Shown here piece by piece: positions 35,350 through 44,526 of a stretch of DNA of 64,000 bases; position 1 is the first letter of the stretch; every line of letters begins with the position of its first letter. Source of the DNA: Dongia sedimenti (GTDB lineage Bacteria; Pseudomonadota; Alphaproteobacteria; Dongiales; Dongiaceae); NCBI GenBank assembly GCA_030715195.1, contig JAUYVI010000003.1:214960-278959 (forward strand). Direction: 5' to 3'. The notes under the pieces are model-generated. The model saw only the letters and a program-made list of their open reading frames with translations, had not been told where the DNA came from and made no database searches. The position numbers were made by a program, and so were the translations under genes.

Positions 35350-37065
35350 ATGCGGAAGAATGCGGGAAACAGCAAGTTCCAAGTTCGCGCCATTGGCGGC
35401 AGCCATGTCGTGTTGCTGGCGATCGATGCCACGCCGCAGGCGCGGCGCGGTCTGCTTGGCTTCGCCATCAATCGCAGCACCGGAGCGGGGAAGAACGATG
35501 CCCGTTGGCTGGAAGGCTTGAAGGTTTTCCGTGAGATTGTGCCGCGGCCAAAGCCGGGCAAGCGCTACAGCAGCCTGGAGCATCCGATCCAGAGCTTCCT
35601 CTGGGGTGACTACAGCGCCCAGCCCGGACAGAGTTACAACTTCATTATCCGTCCGGTCTACGGAAAGCCCGGCGCGCTCACTTATGGTGACGACGTCAAG
35701 ATAACGATTTCGACCGAGAATGAGGATGAGGGCGCCCACGCCGTCTATTTCAACCGCGGCGCCATTGCCAGCCAGGCCTTTGCCCAGAAGTTCGGCAATA
35801 AGAAACCTCAGAGCATCGACGACCCGAAGGACCCCACCGTCAAGTGGCTCTCCCGTGGTCTGCTCGAAGCCGCCCTCAAATTCATCGACGACACCAAGAA
35901 GGGTGAAAAGCTCCGGGTCGCCGCCTACGAGTTCAGCTACGCGCCGATCCTCGACGCGCTGGTCCGCGCGCACAAGCGGAAGGTGGACGTCAGCATCGTG
36001 TATGAGGCGGGCACGGAGACCGTCAAGAAGAAGAAGGTGAAAACCCAGGCGACCATCGCCAATGCCAAGGCGATCAAGGCCGCGGCGATTCCAGACGCAA
36101 TCCTGATTCCCCGCACCAAGCGCAACGACATTCCGCACAATAAGTTCATCATCCGGCTCTCGGAAACCAGAGGGCGTACCGCGCTGTGGACCGGTTCGAC
36201 CAACCATACCGCCTCGGGCTTCCTCGGGCAGACGAATGTCGGACACATCGTCCGGGATACTAAGATTGCCAACAAGTATCTCGCCTATTGGAAGCAACTT
36301 GCCAGGGACGCAGAGTGGAAGCCGTTGCGCGAATGGGACGAGAAGAACACGCCGAATCTGAAAGGCGCACCGGCAAGGATGTCGATCACGCCTCTGTTCA
36401 GCCCCCGGCAGAACGACTCCCTGCTCGCCTGGTACGCACAGCGCATCGTCGATGCGGAAGAGACGGTGATGTTCACTGCGGCCTTCGGTGTGAACGCAAC
36501 CCTCGCCCAGTCCTTCGCAGCGGATGAGCCCTTCCTGCGTTACATTCTTCTGGAGAAGCCCCTGGACGACAAGGCGAAGGCGCTGCTGTCCAAGGACAGG
36601 GATGTGCAGATCGCCTATGGCGCAGCCCTGGGCAGCAAGGCGCTGCGTGCCAAGGTGCCTGGTTGGAAGGTGGATCAGTGGTTCATCAAGGAGGGCCACT
36701 ACCGCTACGAAGGCAACATCTTCTACATCCACACCAAGATCCTGCTGATCGATCCGCTGTCGGAAGATCCGATCGTAATCTCGGGATCGGCCAATTTCTC
36801 CAAGAACTCGCTGGTCAACAATGACGAGAACATGCTGGTGATCCGCGGCGATACAAGAATCGCCGACATCTATATGACGGAGTTCGACCGCATCTTCCGG
36901 CATTTCTATTTCCGCGATGTGGCGAACGAGTTGGCAATGAAGGGTTCGGAGAAGACCGAGGTGGTGTTCCTGCATCCGGACGATACCTGGGTCTCGGAGA
37001 ACTTCGATCCACACCGCATGAAAGCGAAGCGCCGGAAGCTGTTCTTCCCGAAATCGACGAACTGA
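35350..37065 (+). CDS. Phospholipase D-like protein
   Basis: A 571-residue protein with two PLD-type half-domains (about 160-330 and 385-530) behind an N-terminal region of about 130 residues that may be beta-rich. The second active motif is intact: HTKILLID (H461, K463, D468) followed by SGSANFSKNS. The first has HNKFII (H263, K265) and TGSTNHT but leucine where the aspartate belongs (position 270). No signal peptide is seen, so it is probably cytosolic or exported by another route. Possible substrates are phospholipid or nucleic acid. It is a single gene with an AT-rich upstream region; neighbours do not help. Confidence 0.72.
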   Translation: MRKNAGNSKFQVRAIGGSHVVLLAIDATPQARRGLLGFAINRSTGAGKNDARWLEGLKVFREIVPRPKPGKRYSSLEHPIQSFLWGDYSAQPGQSYNFIIRPVYGKPGALTYGDDVKITISTENEDEGAHAVYFNRGAIASQAFAQKFGNKKPQSIDDPKDPTVKWLSRGLLEAALKFIDDTKKGEKLRVAAYEFSYAPILDALVRAHKRKVDVSIVYEAGTETVKKKKVKTQATIANAKAIKAAAIPDAILIPRTKRNDIPHNKFIIRLSETRGRTALWTGSTNHTASGFLGQTNVGHIVRDTKIANKYLAYWKQLARDAEWKPLREWDEKNTPNLKGAPARMSITPLFSPRQNDSLLAWYAQRIVDAEETVMFTAAFGVNATLAQSFAADEPFLRYILLEKPLDDKAKALLSKDRDVQIAYGAALGSKALRAKVPGWKVDQWFIKEGHYRYEGNIFYIHTKILLIDPLSEDPIVISGSANFSKNSLVNNDENMLVIRGDTRIADIYMTEFDRIFRHFYFRDVANELAMKGSEKTEVVFLHPDDTWVSENFDPHRMKAKRRKLFFPKSTN

Positions 37066-37072
37066 GCGCAGG

Positions 37073-38011
37073 CTATTCCGGGACGCCCGGATGCTCCGGC
37101 ACCGCCGGCCGAGGGTATCTCGCCAGCCGCGCCTCGCGATGGGCGATATAGAGATTGGCGCCGATGATCAGCGCGGCGCCGACCAGGACGGCGACCGTCG
37201 GCAGGTCGCCCCAGAACCAGAAGCCGAGCGCGGTCGCCCAGATCAGCGCGGTGAACTCGATCGGTGCCAGCATCGACGCTTCGCCGAAGCGGAAGGCGCG
37301 GATCATGGCAAGCTGGCCCGAGGCGCTGGCCAGGCCTTGGATCAGCATGACGCCGGCCGCCTGCCAGGAGATCGGCTGCCATTCCAGAATGGCCGGCGCC
37401 GCTGCGGCGACCAGGGTGAAGGCGGTCGAGTAGAAGAGCAGGTTGTGCGTGTGCTCCTTACCGGAAAGGCCGCGCAGGGTGAGCAGAGTGAGCGCATAGG
37501 CGAAGGCGGACAGCAGCACCAGCCCGGTGCCGATGCCGGTATTGCCTTCGAACGATCCGGTCGGATCGACCGCGACCACCACCCCGACAAAGCCGACGCC
37601 GACCGCCGACCACCGGCGCCAGCCCACTCTCTCCTTCAGCATCGGACCGGAGAGGGCCGTGACGAAAATCGGCGCGGCAAACGCGATCACGATGCAATCG
37701 GCCAGCGGCAGGTATTTCAGCGCGGCGAAGAAGGTGGTCGTGGTCAGCAGCACCAGGACGCCGCGCATCATGTGCGTCCAGAAGAACGCCGTCTGGAACC
37801 GAAAGGGACTGCCCATGGCCTGCATGGTCACCGCCAGGGCGACCAGCAGCGACGGGATGCGCGTCAGGAAGGTGATCTGCCAGGTCCCCAGGTCATAATC
37901 CACCCGCAGCAGCCGGGTCGCCGCATCGACCACGGCAAAGCTCAGCACACCAAGCGTGTAATAAACGAAGGCCTGGACGGGTGCCGAACGGGTTTGGGCG
38001 GGAAGGATCAT
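37073..38011 (-). CDS. EamA/DMT-family transporter
   Basis: A 312-residue inner-membrane protein with ten predicted helices in two EamA repeats, for example LADCIVIAFAAPIFVTALSG and LGFWFWGDLPTVAVLVGAAL. Sequence features recall the RhaT/SAM-carrier-like group of drug/metabolite transporters. It ends 7 bp before the convergent PLD-like gene. It has no operon partner, so the substrate is unknown. Confidence 0.85.
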   Translation of the reverse strand: MILPAQTRSAPVQAFVYYTLGVLSFAVVDAATRLLRVDYDLGTWQITFLTRIPSLLVALAVTMQAMGSPFRFQTAFFWTHMMRGVLVLLTTTTFFAALKYLPLADCIVIAFAAPIFVTALSGPMLKERVGWRRWSAVGVGFVGVVVAVDPTGSFEGNTGIGTGLVLLSAFAYALTLLTLRGLSGKEHTHNLLFYSTAFTLVAAAAPAILEWQPISWQAAGVMLIQGLASASGQLAMIRAFRFGEASMLAPIEFTALIWATALGFWFWGDLPTVAVLVGAALIIGANLYIAHREARLARYPRPAVPEHPGVPE

Positions 38012-38086
38012 GGGGCTTGCTCAGTCGGGTGCTGAGCATTAGCGGATCGGTCGAGAAATAGCGAGTGGGGCCAATATCCGGGGGCT

Positions 38087-41000
38087 CTAACGGATCGAGC
38101 GCGCCGGCAGGCGTCTGCGGGGCGCGGGTTGCGCGGGCGGAAGTCCGGCTTCCGCACCGAAAATCTCCACCAGCTTTCGGCCGAGATCCGCGGCGCGGAA
38201 CGGCTTGGCGAGGGTGAAGGTGCCGGGCTGGTGCGCGCGTTCTCCGACGGCGCGGTCGCCGAGATAGCCGGAGGTCAGCAGCACGCGCAGCTCCGGCCGG
38301 CGCCGGCGCGCCATGTCCGCCAATTGAATTCCGCTCAATCCGTCTTTCAGCACGATGTCGGTGAAGAGGAGCGCGATATCCGCCCGCGTATCCAGCAGCT
38401 TCATTGCGGTCTTGGCGCAAGGCGCCGAGAGGGCGCGGTAGCCGAACGAGCGCACGGCGCTCACCGCATAGCCGCGGAGATCGACATTGTCCTCGACCAC
38501 CAGCACCACCTCCTTGCCGCGGCGCGGCACCGGCAAGGGCGGCTGGACCTCGGCGGCGTCGACCACGGCGCCGACCTGCATCGGCAAGTAGATCCGTACC
38601 GTCGTGCCGCCGCCGGGCTCGCTCTCGATTTCGACATGGCCGTCGGACTGTTTCACGAAACCATAGACCATGCTCAAGCCCAGCCCGCTGCCTTGGCCTG
38701 CCGCTTTGGTGGTGAAGAACGGCTCGAAGGCGCGCTCCATCACGCTCCGCGACATGCCGACGCCGGTATCGGAGACCGAGAGCACGAGATGCGCGCCGGG
38801 CTGCAGATCGTGCAGCCCCGGCGGACGGTATTGGTCGAACACCACGGTCCGGGTCTTGATCGAGACCGTCCCGCCTTCCGGCATCGCGTCGCGCGCATTG
38901 ATGCAGAGGTTGAGCAAAGCGCCTTCGGTCTGCGGCCGGTCGATCAGGCAGTGAATTCTGCCCGCGGCCAGCGAGGTCTCGACCAGAACCTTGTCGCCGA
39001 GCGTCCGGCGCAACAGGTCGAGCATGTTCACGACCAGCTCGTTGACGTCGGTCAGTTGCGCGTCGAGCGTCTGCTTGCGCGAGAAGGCGAGCAATCGGCG
39101 CACCAGCTGCGCGCCGCTTTCGGCGGCGGCGACGGCGCGTCCGACCAGGGCGTTGGCGCGGCCTTCGGGCGCGATCTCCTCGGTCAGCAGGTCGAGATTG
39201 CCGAGGATGGCGCCCAGCAGGTTGTTGAAATCGTGTGCGATGCCGCCGGTGAGCTGGCCGACGGCTTCCATCTTCTGCGCGTGCTGCAGCTGGGCCTCGA
39301 TCGATTCCCGGTCGGTGATGTCGATCGTCGTGCCGGAGATGATCGGGTTGCTCGGCCCGAAATCGGCGATCGGCTCGCCGTGGGTCTGCACCGTCCGCAC
39401 CGATCCGTCGGCCCGCACCAGCCGGCAGCGATAGGTGTAGGGCCGCGGATTGCCCGGGATGGTCTCGATCAACGCCTTGACGGTCGGGCGGTCGTCGGGA
39501 TGCACCTTGTCGAGCCAGGTTGCCGTCTGCACCCCCGGCACGTCCGGCGAGACGTCGTAGATCCGGTAGCATTCATCCGACCACCAGCGCTCGCCGGTGC
39601 CGAGGTTCCATTCCCAGCTTCCGAGTTTGGCGATGCGCTGCGATTCCGCCAGGCGGTGTTCCATCTTCACGCGGTCGGTCACGTCCATGACCGTGCCGGC
39701 ATATTGCCCGGCGGCGATCGGCTCGCCGGTCTCGAACACGGTCCGCACCTGCCCGTCGGGCCGGATGATGCGATACTGGTAGCGATAGGGCTTGTTGCTG
39801 CGCCAGGCATCGTTGAAATCGAGCTCGGTCCAGCCGACGTCGTCGGGATGGGTGAGCGAATCCCAGGCGGCCTCGGTGGCGGGCACGGTCTGTGGATCGA
39901 GGCCGAGGATGCGATAGCATTCCTCGGACCACCAATGTTCGTCGCGCTCGACGTCCCATTCCCAGCTGCCGATCCGCGCGATGCGCTGGGCGTGGCTCAT
40001 GTTGCGCTGGGCGCGCGTCAGGTCGGTGATGTCCCAGAGGATGCCGGTGAAGGTGTCGGTCGCATTCCGCTCGGACTGCTCGTAGTAGAGCCGATAGCTG
40101 CCGTCCGGCTGGCGCATGCGGAATTGGATGGTCAGCCCGTCGGGCCGCGCACCGGCTTCATCATAGGCGCTGCTGACGCGCTCGCGATCGTCGGGATGCA
40201 GCAATGCGAACCAGCGTTCGTGCGTGTAGCTCCAGTCCGCGCCTAGTCCCAGCATCTTGAGAAGCTCGTCCGAGATCCAGGTCTGGTCGGTTGCGGGATT
40301 CCACTCCCAGCTCCCGATGCGGCCGATTTCCTGTGCCTTGGCGAGGCGGCGCTGGATCCTCTCGCGCTCGGTGATGTCCATGACGTAGCCGGCAAAGCGC
40401 CCGTTGCCGTACTCGCATTGCTCCAGCATGGTGCGGGTCTGGTTGTCAGCCCGCAGCACGCGATACTGAATTGAGTAAGGCCGGCGGCTCCGCGTCGTCT
40501 CGGCATAGGCGTCGCTGACGCGCTGCCGGTCTTCGGGATGCACATGGGCCAGCGCGACCTCGGCGCTGGCCGGGACCGCGCCCGGCGTCAGGCCGAACAA
40601 CCGGTACATCTCGTCGGACCAGCGGGTCTCGCGGGAGATCTCGTCCACCTCCCAGCTGCCGATCCGGGCGATGCGCTGCGCCTCCGCGAGGTTGCGCTCG
40701 ATCCGGACCCGGTCGGTGACATCGACCAAAGTGCCGACGTAGCGGTCGTCGGACAACGGCTCGCCGGATTCGATCACGGTGCGCTCGCGCCCGTCGCGCA
40801 GCACGATGCGATATTGCGACGTGTAGCTGCGGCGCGCGATCAGCGCCTCGTCGTGCCATACCTGGGTGGCAAGGCGCTCCTCTGGATGGAGCAGGGATTG
40901 CCAAGTCTTGCTGTCGAACCGGTCGTGCTGCGGATCGAGACCGAGGATGCGATAGCACTGGTCGGAAGCCCAGTGATCTTCCGAGGTCAGGCTCCATTCC

Positions 41001-42484
41001 CAGCTGCCGATCTCGGCGATTTTCTGGGCGAGATTGAGGTTGCGCTCGGCCCGGTGATGCTCGGTGATATCGACCAGCACGCCGGTATAGATGCCGTCCG
41101 GATCGCATTCAGCCTGTTCCAGCATCAGGCGGTGGTCGCCGTCCGGCCGCACGATATGGTACTGCGCGGAATAGCTGGAACCCGTGCCGGCTGCGCTGGC
41201 ATGGATTCGCATGACGCGCGGTCGGTCCTTCTTGTGCACGAGGTCGAGCCAGCGCCGCGAGCTGTGCATCCAGGTCGCCGGATCGACGCCGAGAACCCGG
41301 TAAAGCTCGTCCGACCACCAGGACTGGCCGGTCCGCCGGTTCCACTCCCAGCTGCCGAAGCCGGCGATTGCCTGGGCACGTGACAGGGTCCGCTCGATTC
41401 GCAGGCGTTCGGTGATGTCCATCAGGTGACCGACTTCCAGCCCGTCGATGAACTCGCCCTGGTCCACCATCACCCGCGTGGTGCCGTTCGGCAGGCGCAC
41501 CCGATACTGGATCGAATACGGTTGTTGCCGCATGGTCGCCGCGTCCAGCGTGCGGCGCACCATGTCGGAATCCTGGGGATGGATCCGTGACAGCCAGAGC
41601 GGCATCGAAGGTGCAAGCTCGTTGGGTTCGAAGCCGAGCAGGCGATAGGTCTGCTCCGACCACCAGAGCGCGTTGGTGCGCGGATCGAACTCCCAGGTGC
41701 CGAGCTTCGCCGTGCTCTGCGCACGCACGAGATTGCGTTCCAGCCGTGTCCGATCGGTGATGTCGGTGATGCGGCTTTCGAAGACGCCGGGCTCCTTGGG
41801 ATGCCCATCCTCTTCGAGGAACCGGACTTCGCCGCTGGGGCGCAGGATGCGATAGCGGTGGGTGAACGCACCACCGCTCCGCCGTGCCTTCTCATAGGTC
41901 CGCCGCACCCGATCCCGGTCCTCGGGATGGATGAACTGGTTGCGCTCCTGCTCGCAGATCATGCCGTTGGCACTCAGCCCCACGATCTGCAGCGCTTCCG
42001 GCGAGGCGCGGAAGGTCTGCAGCGCGCTGTCCCAGCGCCAGGTGCCGGCCCGCGGCGGGGACAAAGATTCCGCACCGTCCACCGCGTCGTCCAGCACGGT
42101 GATGCGGTCGGTGACGTCCATGATCGTGCCGATGACCTTCGGCGCGTCGGTGGTCCAATGCGGGCTGGCGCCGCCGGCCTCGCGCACCGTGCGCACGGTG
42201 CCGTCGGGCCGGCGGATCCGGTAGTAGATGCTGTAGGCGGCCGGCGCGGCGGAGGCAGCGTCGATGTCATGGACCCAGCGGTCCTCTTCCACCGTCATCG
42301 CCGCCAGCCGTGCGAGGGTCGGCGCGAATCCGTCCCGGCTGACTCCCATGACGCGGTAGATTCCGTCGGACCACCAAAGCTGTCCGCTCCGTGGATCCCA
42401 CTCCCAGGTGCCGAGGCCGAGGAAGGGTTCCGCGGTCGGTGCGGCGGCCGAGGCCTCCTGTTGGCCGTTGGCGTCAGGACTCAT
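38087..42484 (-). CDS. Hybrid sensor histidine kinase with nine tandem PAS domains
   Basis: A 1465-residue soluble protein. Nine PAS_3-type repeats start near residues 25, 147, 262, 377, 493, 609, 724, 839 and 955, each beginning with G-S/T-W-E-W-like sequence and ending in MDITER-like sequence. The DHp domain follows (H about 1084 in GGIAHDFNNLLG), then the ATPase domain with NLCINARDAMP, DTGVGMS and GSGLGLSM. A C-terminal receiver (about 1325-1440) has phospho-acceptor D1376. No membrane helices are seen, so signals are cytosolic. The ATG at 42484 is used; a TTG 36 bp upstream is possible. It lies 80 bp after a fatty-acid desaturase gene. The ligands are unknown. Confidence 0.9.
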   Translation of the reverse strand: MSPDANGQQEASAAAPTAEPFLGLGTWEWDPRSGQLWWSDGIYRVMGVSRDGFAPTLARLAAMTVEEDRWVHDIDAASAAPAAYSIYYRIRRPDGTVRTVREAGGASPHWTTDAPKVIGTIMDVTDRITVLDDAVDGAESLSPPRAGTWRWDSALQTFRASPEALQIVGLSANGMICEQERNQFIHPEDRDRVRRTYEKARRSGGAFTHRYRILRPSGEVRFLEEDGHPKEPGVFESRITDITDRTRLERNLVRAQSTAKLGTWEFDPRTNALWWSEQTYRLLGFEPNELAPSMPLWLSRIHPQDSDMVRRTLDAATMRQQPYSIQYRVRLPNGTTRVMVDQGEFIDGLEVGHLMDITERLRIERTLSRAQAIAGFGSWEWNRRTGQSWWSDELYRVLGVDPATWMHSSRRWLDLVHKKDRPRVMRIHASAAGTGSSYSAQYHIVRPDGDHRLMLEQAECDPDGIYTGVLVDITEHHRAERNLNLAQKIAEIGSWEWSLTSEDHWASDQCYRILGLDPQHDRFDSKTWQSLLHPEERLATQVWHDEALIARRSYTSQYRIVLRDGRERTVIESGEPLSDDRYVGTLVDVTDRVRIERNLAEAQRIARIGSWEVDEISRETRWSDEMYRLFGLTPGAVPASAEVALAHVHPEDRQRVSDAYAETTRSRRPYSIQYRVLRADNQTRTMLEQCEYGNGRFAGYVMDITERERIQRRLAKAQEIGRIGSWEWNPATDQTWISDELLKMLGLGADWSYTHERWFALLHPDDRERVSSAYDEAGARPDGLTIQFRMRQPDGSYRLYYEQSERNATDTFTGILWDITDLTRAQRNMSHAQRIARIGSWEWDVERDEHWWSEECYRILGLDPQTVPATEAAWDSLTHPDDVGWTELDFNDAWRSNKPYRYQYRIIRPDGQVRTVFETGEPIAAGQYAGTVMDVTDRVKMEHRLAESQRIAKLGSWEWNLGTGERWWSDECYRIYDVSPDVPGVQTATWLDKVHPDDRPTVKALIETIPGNPRPYTYRCRLVRADGSVRTVQTHGEPIADFGPSNPIISGTTIDITDRESIEAQLQHAQKMEAVGQLTGGIAHDFNNLLGAILGNLDLLTEEIAPEGRANALVGRAVAAAESGAQLVRRLLAFSRKQTLDAQLTDVNELVVNMLDLLRRTLGDKVLVETSLAAGRIHCLIDRPQTEGALLNLCINARDAMPEGGTVSIKTRTVVFDQYRPPGLHDLQPGAHLVLSVSDTGVGMSRSVMERAFEPFFTTKAAGQGSGLGLSMVYGFVKQSDGHVEIESEPGGGTTVRIYLPMQVGAVVDAAEVQPPLPVPRRGKEVVLVVEDNVDLRGYAVSAVRSFGYRALSAPCAKTAMKLLDTRADIALLFTDIVLKDGLSGIQLADMARRRRPELRVLLTSGYLGDRAVGERAHQPGTFTLAKPFRAADLGRKLVEIFGAEAGLPPAQPAPRRRLPARSIR
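39278..42412 (-). repeat. Nine PAS-coding units, about 345 bp period
   Basis: The units encode 114-122 residues each and repeat the pattern GSWEW-x8-WWSDE-YR-LG. Units 3-9 share clear similarity, for example WSDE-YRILGLDP, which suggests stepwise duplication; units 1 and 2 are more divergent. Recombination between units could change their number. Confidence 0.85.
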
Positions 42485-42564
42485 GACAGGGTGGATGTCC
42501 CCGCAGGCTGCGATCGGCAATTCTAGCCTGAATGCGGCGAGCGGTCACCTCGGGCGCGACCGGG

Positions 42565-43488
42565 TCAGGCGGGGTGGAGCAGGGGCTCCTTGGGCGTCAG
42601 CAGATGGCGCCGGGCCAGCTCGCCGTAGCCCTGGATCAGGTAGCCGCCATTGGCCGCCAGCAATTCCTCGCGGGTTTCCCGATAGCGTGCGGGCCGCTGC
42701 CACCACACCAGGCCCGGCTCCAGGTGATGCAGGACGTGGAGGTTGTTGTAGAGGAACAGGATGCTCCAGAACGGCCCCGACTCGATGATCGCGCTGCGGT
42801 GGTTGTGATTCGGCGCCCAGCGGTGTTCCGCGAAGGAACGCACCAGCGCCATCGAGGTGCCGGGATAGGCGAAGAACAGGACATATTGCCAGAACGGCAT
42901 GTGGCAGACCCCGATCACCCAGCCGAGGATCCCGGCGACCGCAAAGACATGCCAGAACCAGGGAGTCAGGATGCGACGGTCGCGCCGCACCAGCGCCTCG
43001 CCGAGCTCGATGTAGTTCATGACCGCGAAATAGATCGGCCCGAGGATGAAGCGGCCCGCGAGGCTGCCCATCGCCATGCGGATGGTGCGATGGAACTTGC
43101 CCATCTCGCCCCATTGTGCCGCGGTCACGTAATTGGATTCCGGATCGCGCAGGGGATCGGTGAGCTGCTCGTCGATATGGTGCTGCAAGTGCAGGCGACG
43201 GTAGCTGCCGTAAGGCAGCCAGAGCCACAGCGCCCAGCCGGCGATCAGCAGGTTGGCCAGAGGCCATCGCGTCGGATAGCCATGCACGGCTTCATGCTGC
43301 AGCGAGCCGTGAATGCCGACGATGATCGCGCCCATCGGCAGCAACAGCCACCAGGGGATCGATGCGTGAAAATAGGTGGTGACGAGAAAAGCGGAATAGA
43401 TGATCACCGCCAGCCCAATGGTCGGCCAGTCGATCGAATAGGGCCTGCGTCCAAAATCACCCTTGGACGCTGACTGCGGCGAACTCAT
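42565..43488 (-). CDS. Fatty acid desaturase-like membrane enzyme
   Basis: A 307-residue membrane protein of the desaturase/hydroxylase superfamily. The di-iron histidine clusters are HEAVH (65-69), HLQHH (100-104) and a C-terminal NNLHVLHHLEP, plus HRWAPNHNHR between them. About four membrane helices separate the clusters. Members desaturate fatty acyl chains or hydroxylate carotenoids/alkanes. The first box HEAVHG is seen in alkane and fatty acid enzymes alike. It heads a two-gene unit with the nine-PAS kinase. A dyad 20 bp upstream of its start may be the site of a GntR-type regulator. The substrate is not decided. Confidence 0.82.
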   Translation of the reverse strand: MSSPQSASKGDFGRRPYSIDWPTIGLAVIIYSAFLVTTYFHASIPWWLLLPMGAIIVGIHGSLQHEAVHGYPTRWPLANLLIAGWALWLWLPYGSYRRLHLQHHIDEQLTDPLRDPESNYVTAAQWGEMGKFHRTIRMAMGSLAGRFILGPIYFAVMNYIELGEALVRRDRRILTPWFWHVFAVAGILGWVIGVCHMPFWQYVLFFAYPGTSMALVRSFAEHRWAPNHNHRSAIIESGPFWSILFLYNNLHVLHHLEPGLVWWQRPARYRETREELLAANGGYLIQGYGELARRHLLTPKEPLLHPA

Positions 43489-43507
43489 CGTTTTCCCTTG
43501 TCGTTAC

Positions 43508-43519
43508 TTGTATAGACAA
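43508..43519. promoter_or_regulatory. Dyad upstream of the desaturase, GntR/HutC-like
   Basis: TTGTATAGACAA has TTGT/ACAA arms around four bases and lies 20 bp upstream of the desaturase start. It recalls GntR/HutC-family operators (TTGTATATACAA). No GntR gene is near. Confidence 0.35.
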
Positions 43520-43662
43520 CTCTATCAAGAGGGTCTTCCTGACGCAAGATGTCAGGAGCGTTAAGACGGGGATATTGCCGTGATGTCGCACACAGGCCAG
43601 CGTGTTTTTCTGGCTGGTGCTTAACCGGCACGGCTGAGAACAAACCAGGACAGGATGCATTC

Positions 43663-44514
43663 ATGGTCAGAGGACAGTGCTTCTGCGGCGCCGTTTCGTT
43701 CGAGATCGAGGGCGCCTTGTCGGCGCCCAGCCTGTGTCATTGCGGACAATGCCGTCGGCTCCACGGCGCGCCCGGCGCCTATACCAGCGCACCGGTCTCA
43801 GCCTACCGGATCAGCGGTGAAGAAAGCCTGAACTGGTACGCCACTTCGAAGCGGGCCGAGCAGGCTTTTTGCCGGATCTGCGGCTCGAAGCTGTTCTGGC
43901 GCGAAATCGGCGGCCAGGATCTTGACGCCTGCATGGGCAGCCTGGACGCTCCGACCGGCTTGACGCTCGGCCGGCACATCTTCACCCGGTCCCAGGGCGA
44001 CTACTACGAGATCGGCCATGACGGGGTGCCGCGCTTCGCCGCGTCTTCCGCCGGTGCGGAGCCGATCGGCGAAGAAATGCCACCCCAGTCCGGACCGAAG
44101 AAGACCGAGCATAGCGGCGGTTGCCAATGCGGTGCGGTCGGCTACCGCGTCAGCGGCAGCATGCGCGATGTCGTTGTGTGCCATTGCGGCCAGTGCCAAC
44201 GCATCCATGGATATGCGCCCGGCTACAGCGCCGCCCGCGAAGCGGAACTGATCATCGAGGGCGAGGAGAATCTCGCTTGGTATCGTACTTCCGATCGGGC
44301 GCGGCGTGGCTTCTGCCGAAGCTGCGGCTCCAGCCTGTTCTGGAATCCGGACGACCGCGACACCGTCTCGATCACCGCCGGCTCGCTCCAGCCGCCAACC
44401 GGGCTCAAGACCGTGCTCCACATCATGGTCGCCGACAAGCGCGACTACTACACGATCGCCGATGGCGTGCCGCAGGTCCCGGGCAGTTCGGCCGCCAATC
44501 CCATCACCTTCTGA
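43663..44514 (+). CDS. Tandem GFA/CENP-V domain protein
   Basis: A 283-residue protein with two GFA (glutathione-dependent formaldehyde-activating) folds in tandem, about 1-130 and 148-283. Each has the zinc cysteines: GQCFCGAVSF...CHCGQCRR...FCRICGSKLF in the first and GGCQCGAVGY...CHCGQCQRIHG...FCRSCGSSLF in the second. Usually this domain stands alone. The ATG at 43663 follows AGGA; the upstream open frame adds 38 residues without family similarity. It may handle small thiol adducts or bind zinc. It is the first gene of a four-gene operon ending in TusA. Function is not established for the family outside formaldehyde metabolism. Confidence 0.85.
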   Translation: MVRGQCFCGAVSFEIEGALSAPSLCHCGQCRRLHGAPGAYTSAPVSAYRISGEESLNWYATSKRAEQAFCRICGSKLFWREIGGQDLDACMGSLDAPTGLTLGRHIFTRSQGDYYEIGHDGVPRFAASSAGAEPIGEEMPPQSGPKKTEHSGGCQCGAVGYRVSGSMRDVVVCHCGQCQRIHGYAPGYSAAREAELIIEGEENLAWYRTSDRARRGFCRSCGSSLFWNPDDRDTVSITAGSLQPPTGLKTVLHIMVADKRDYYTIADGVPQVPGSSAANPITF

Positions 44515-44526
44515 GCCACGGCATTC

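Noticed and set aside
38129..40246. A 705-codon open frame opposite the nine-PAS kinase
   Set aside because: Antisense to the repeat array; repetitive pattern comes from the PAS units in another frame.
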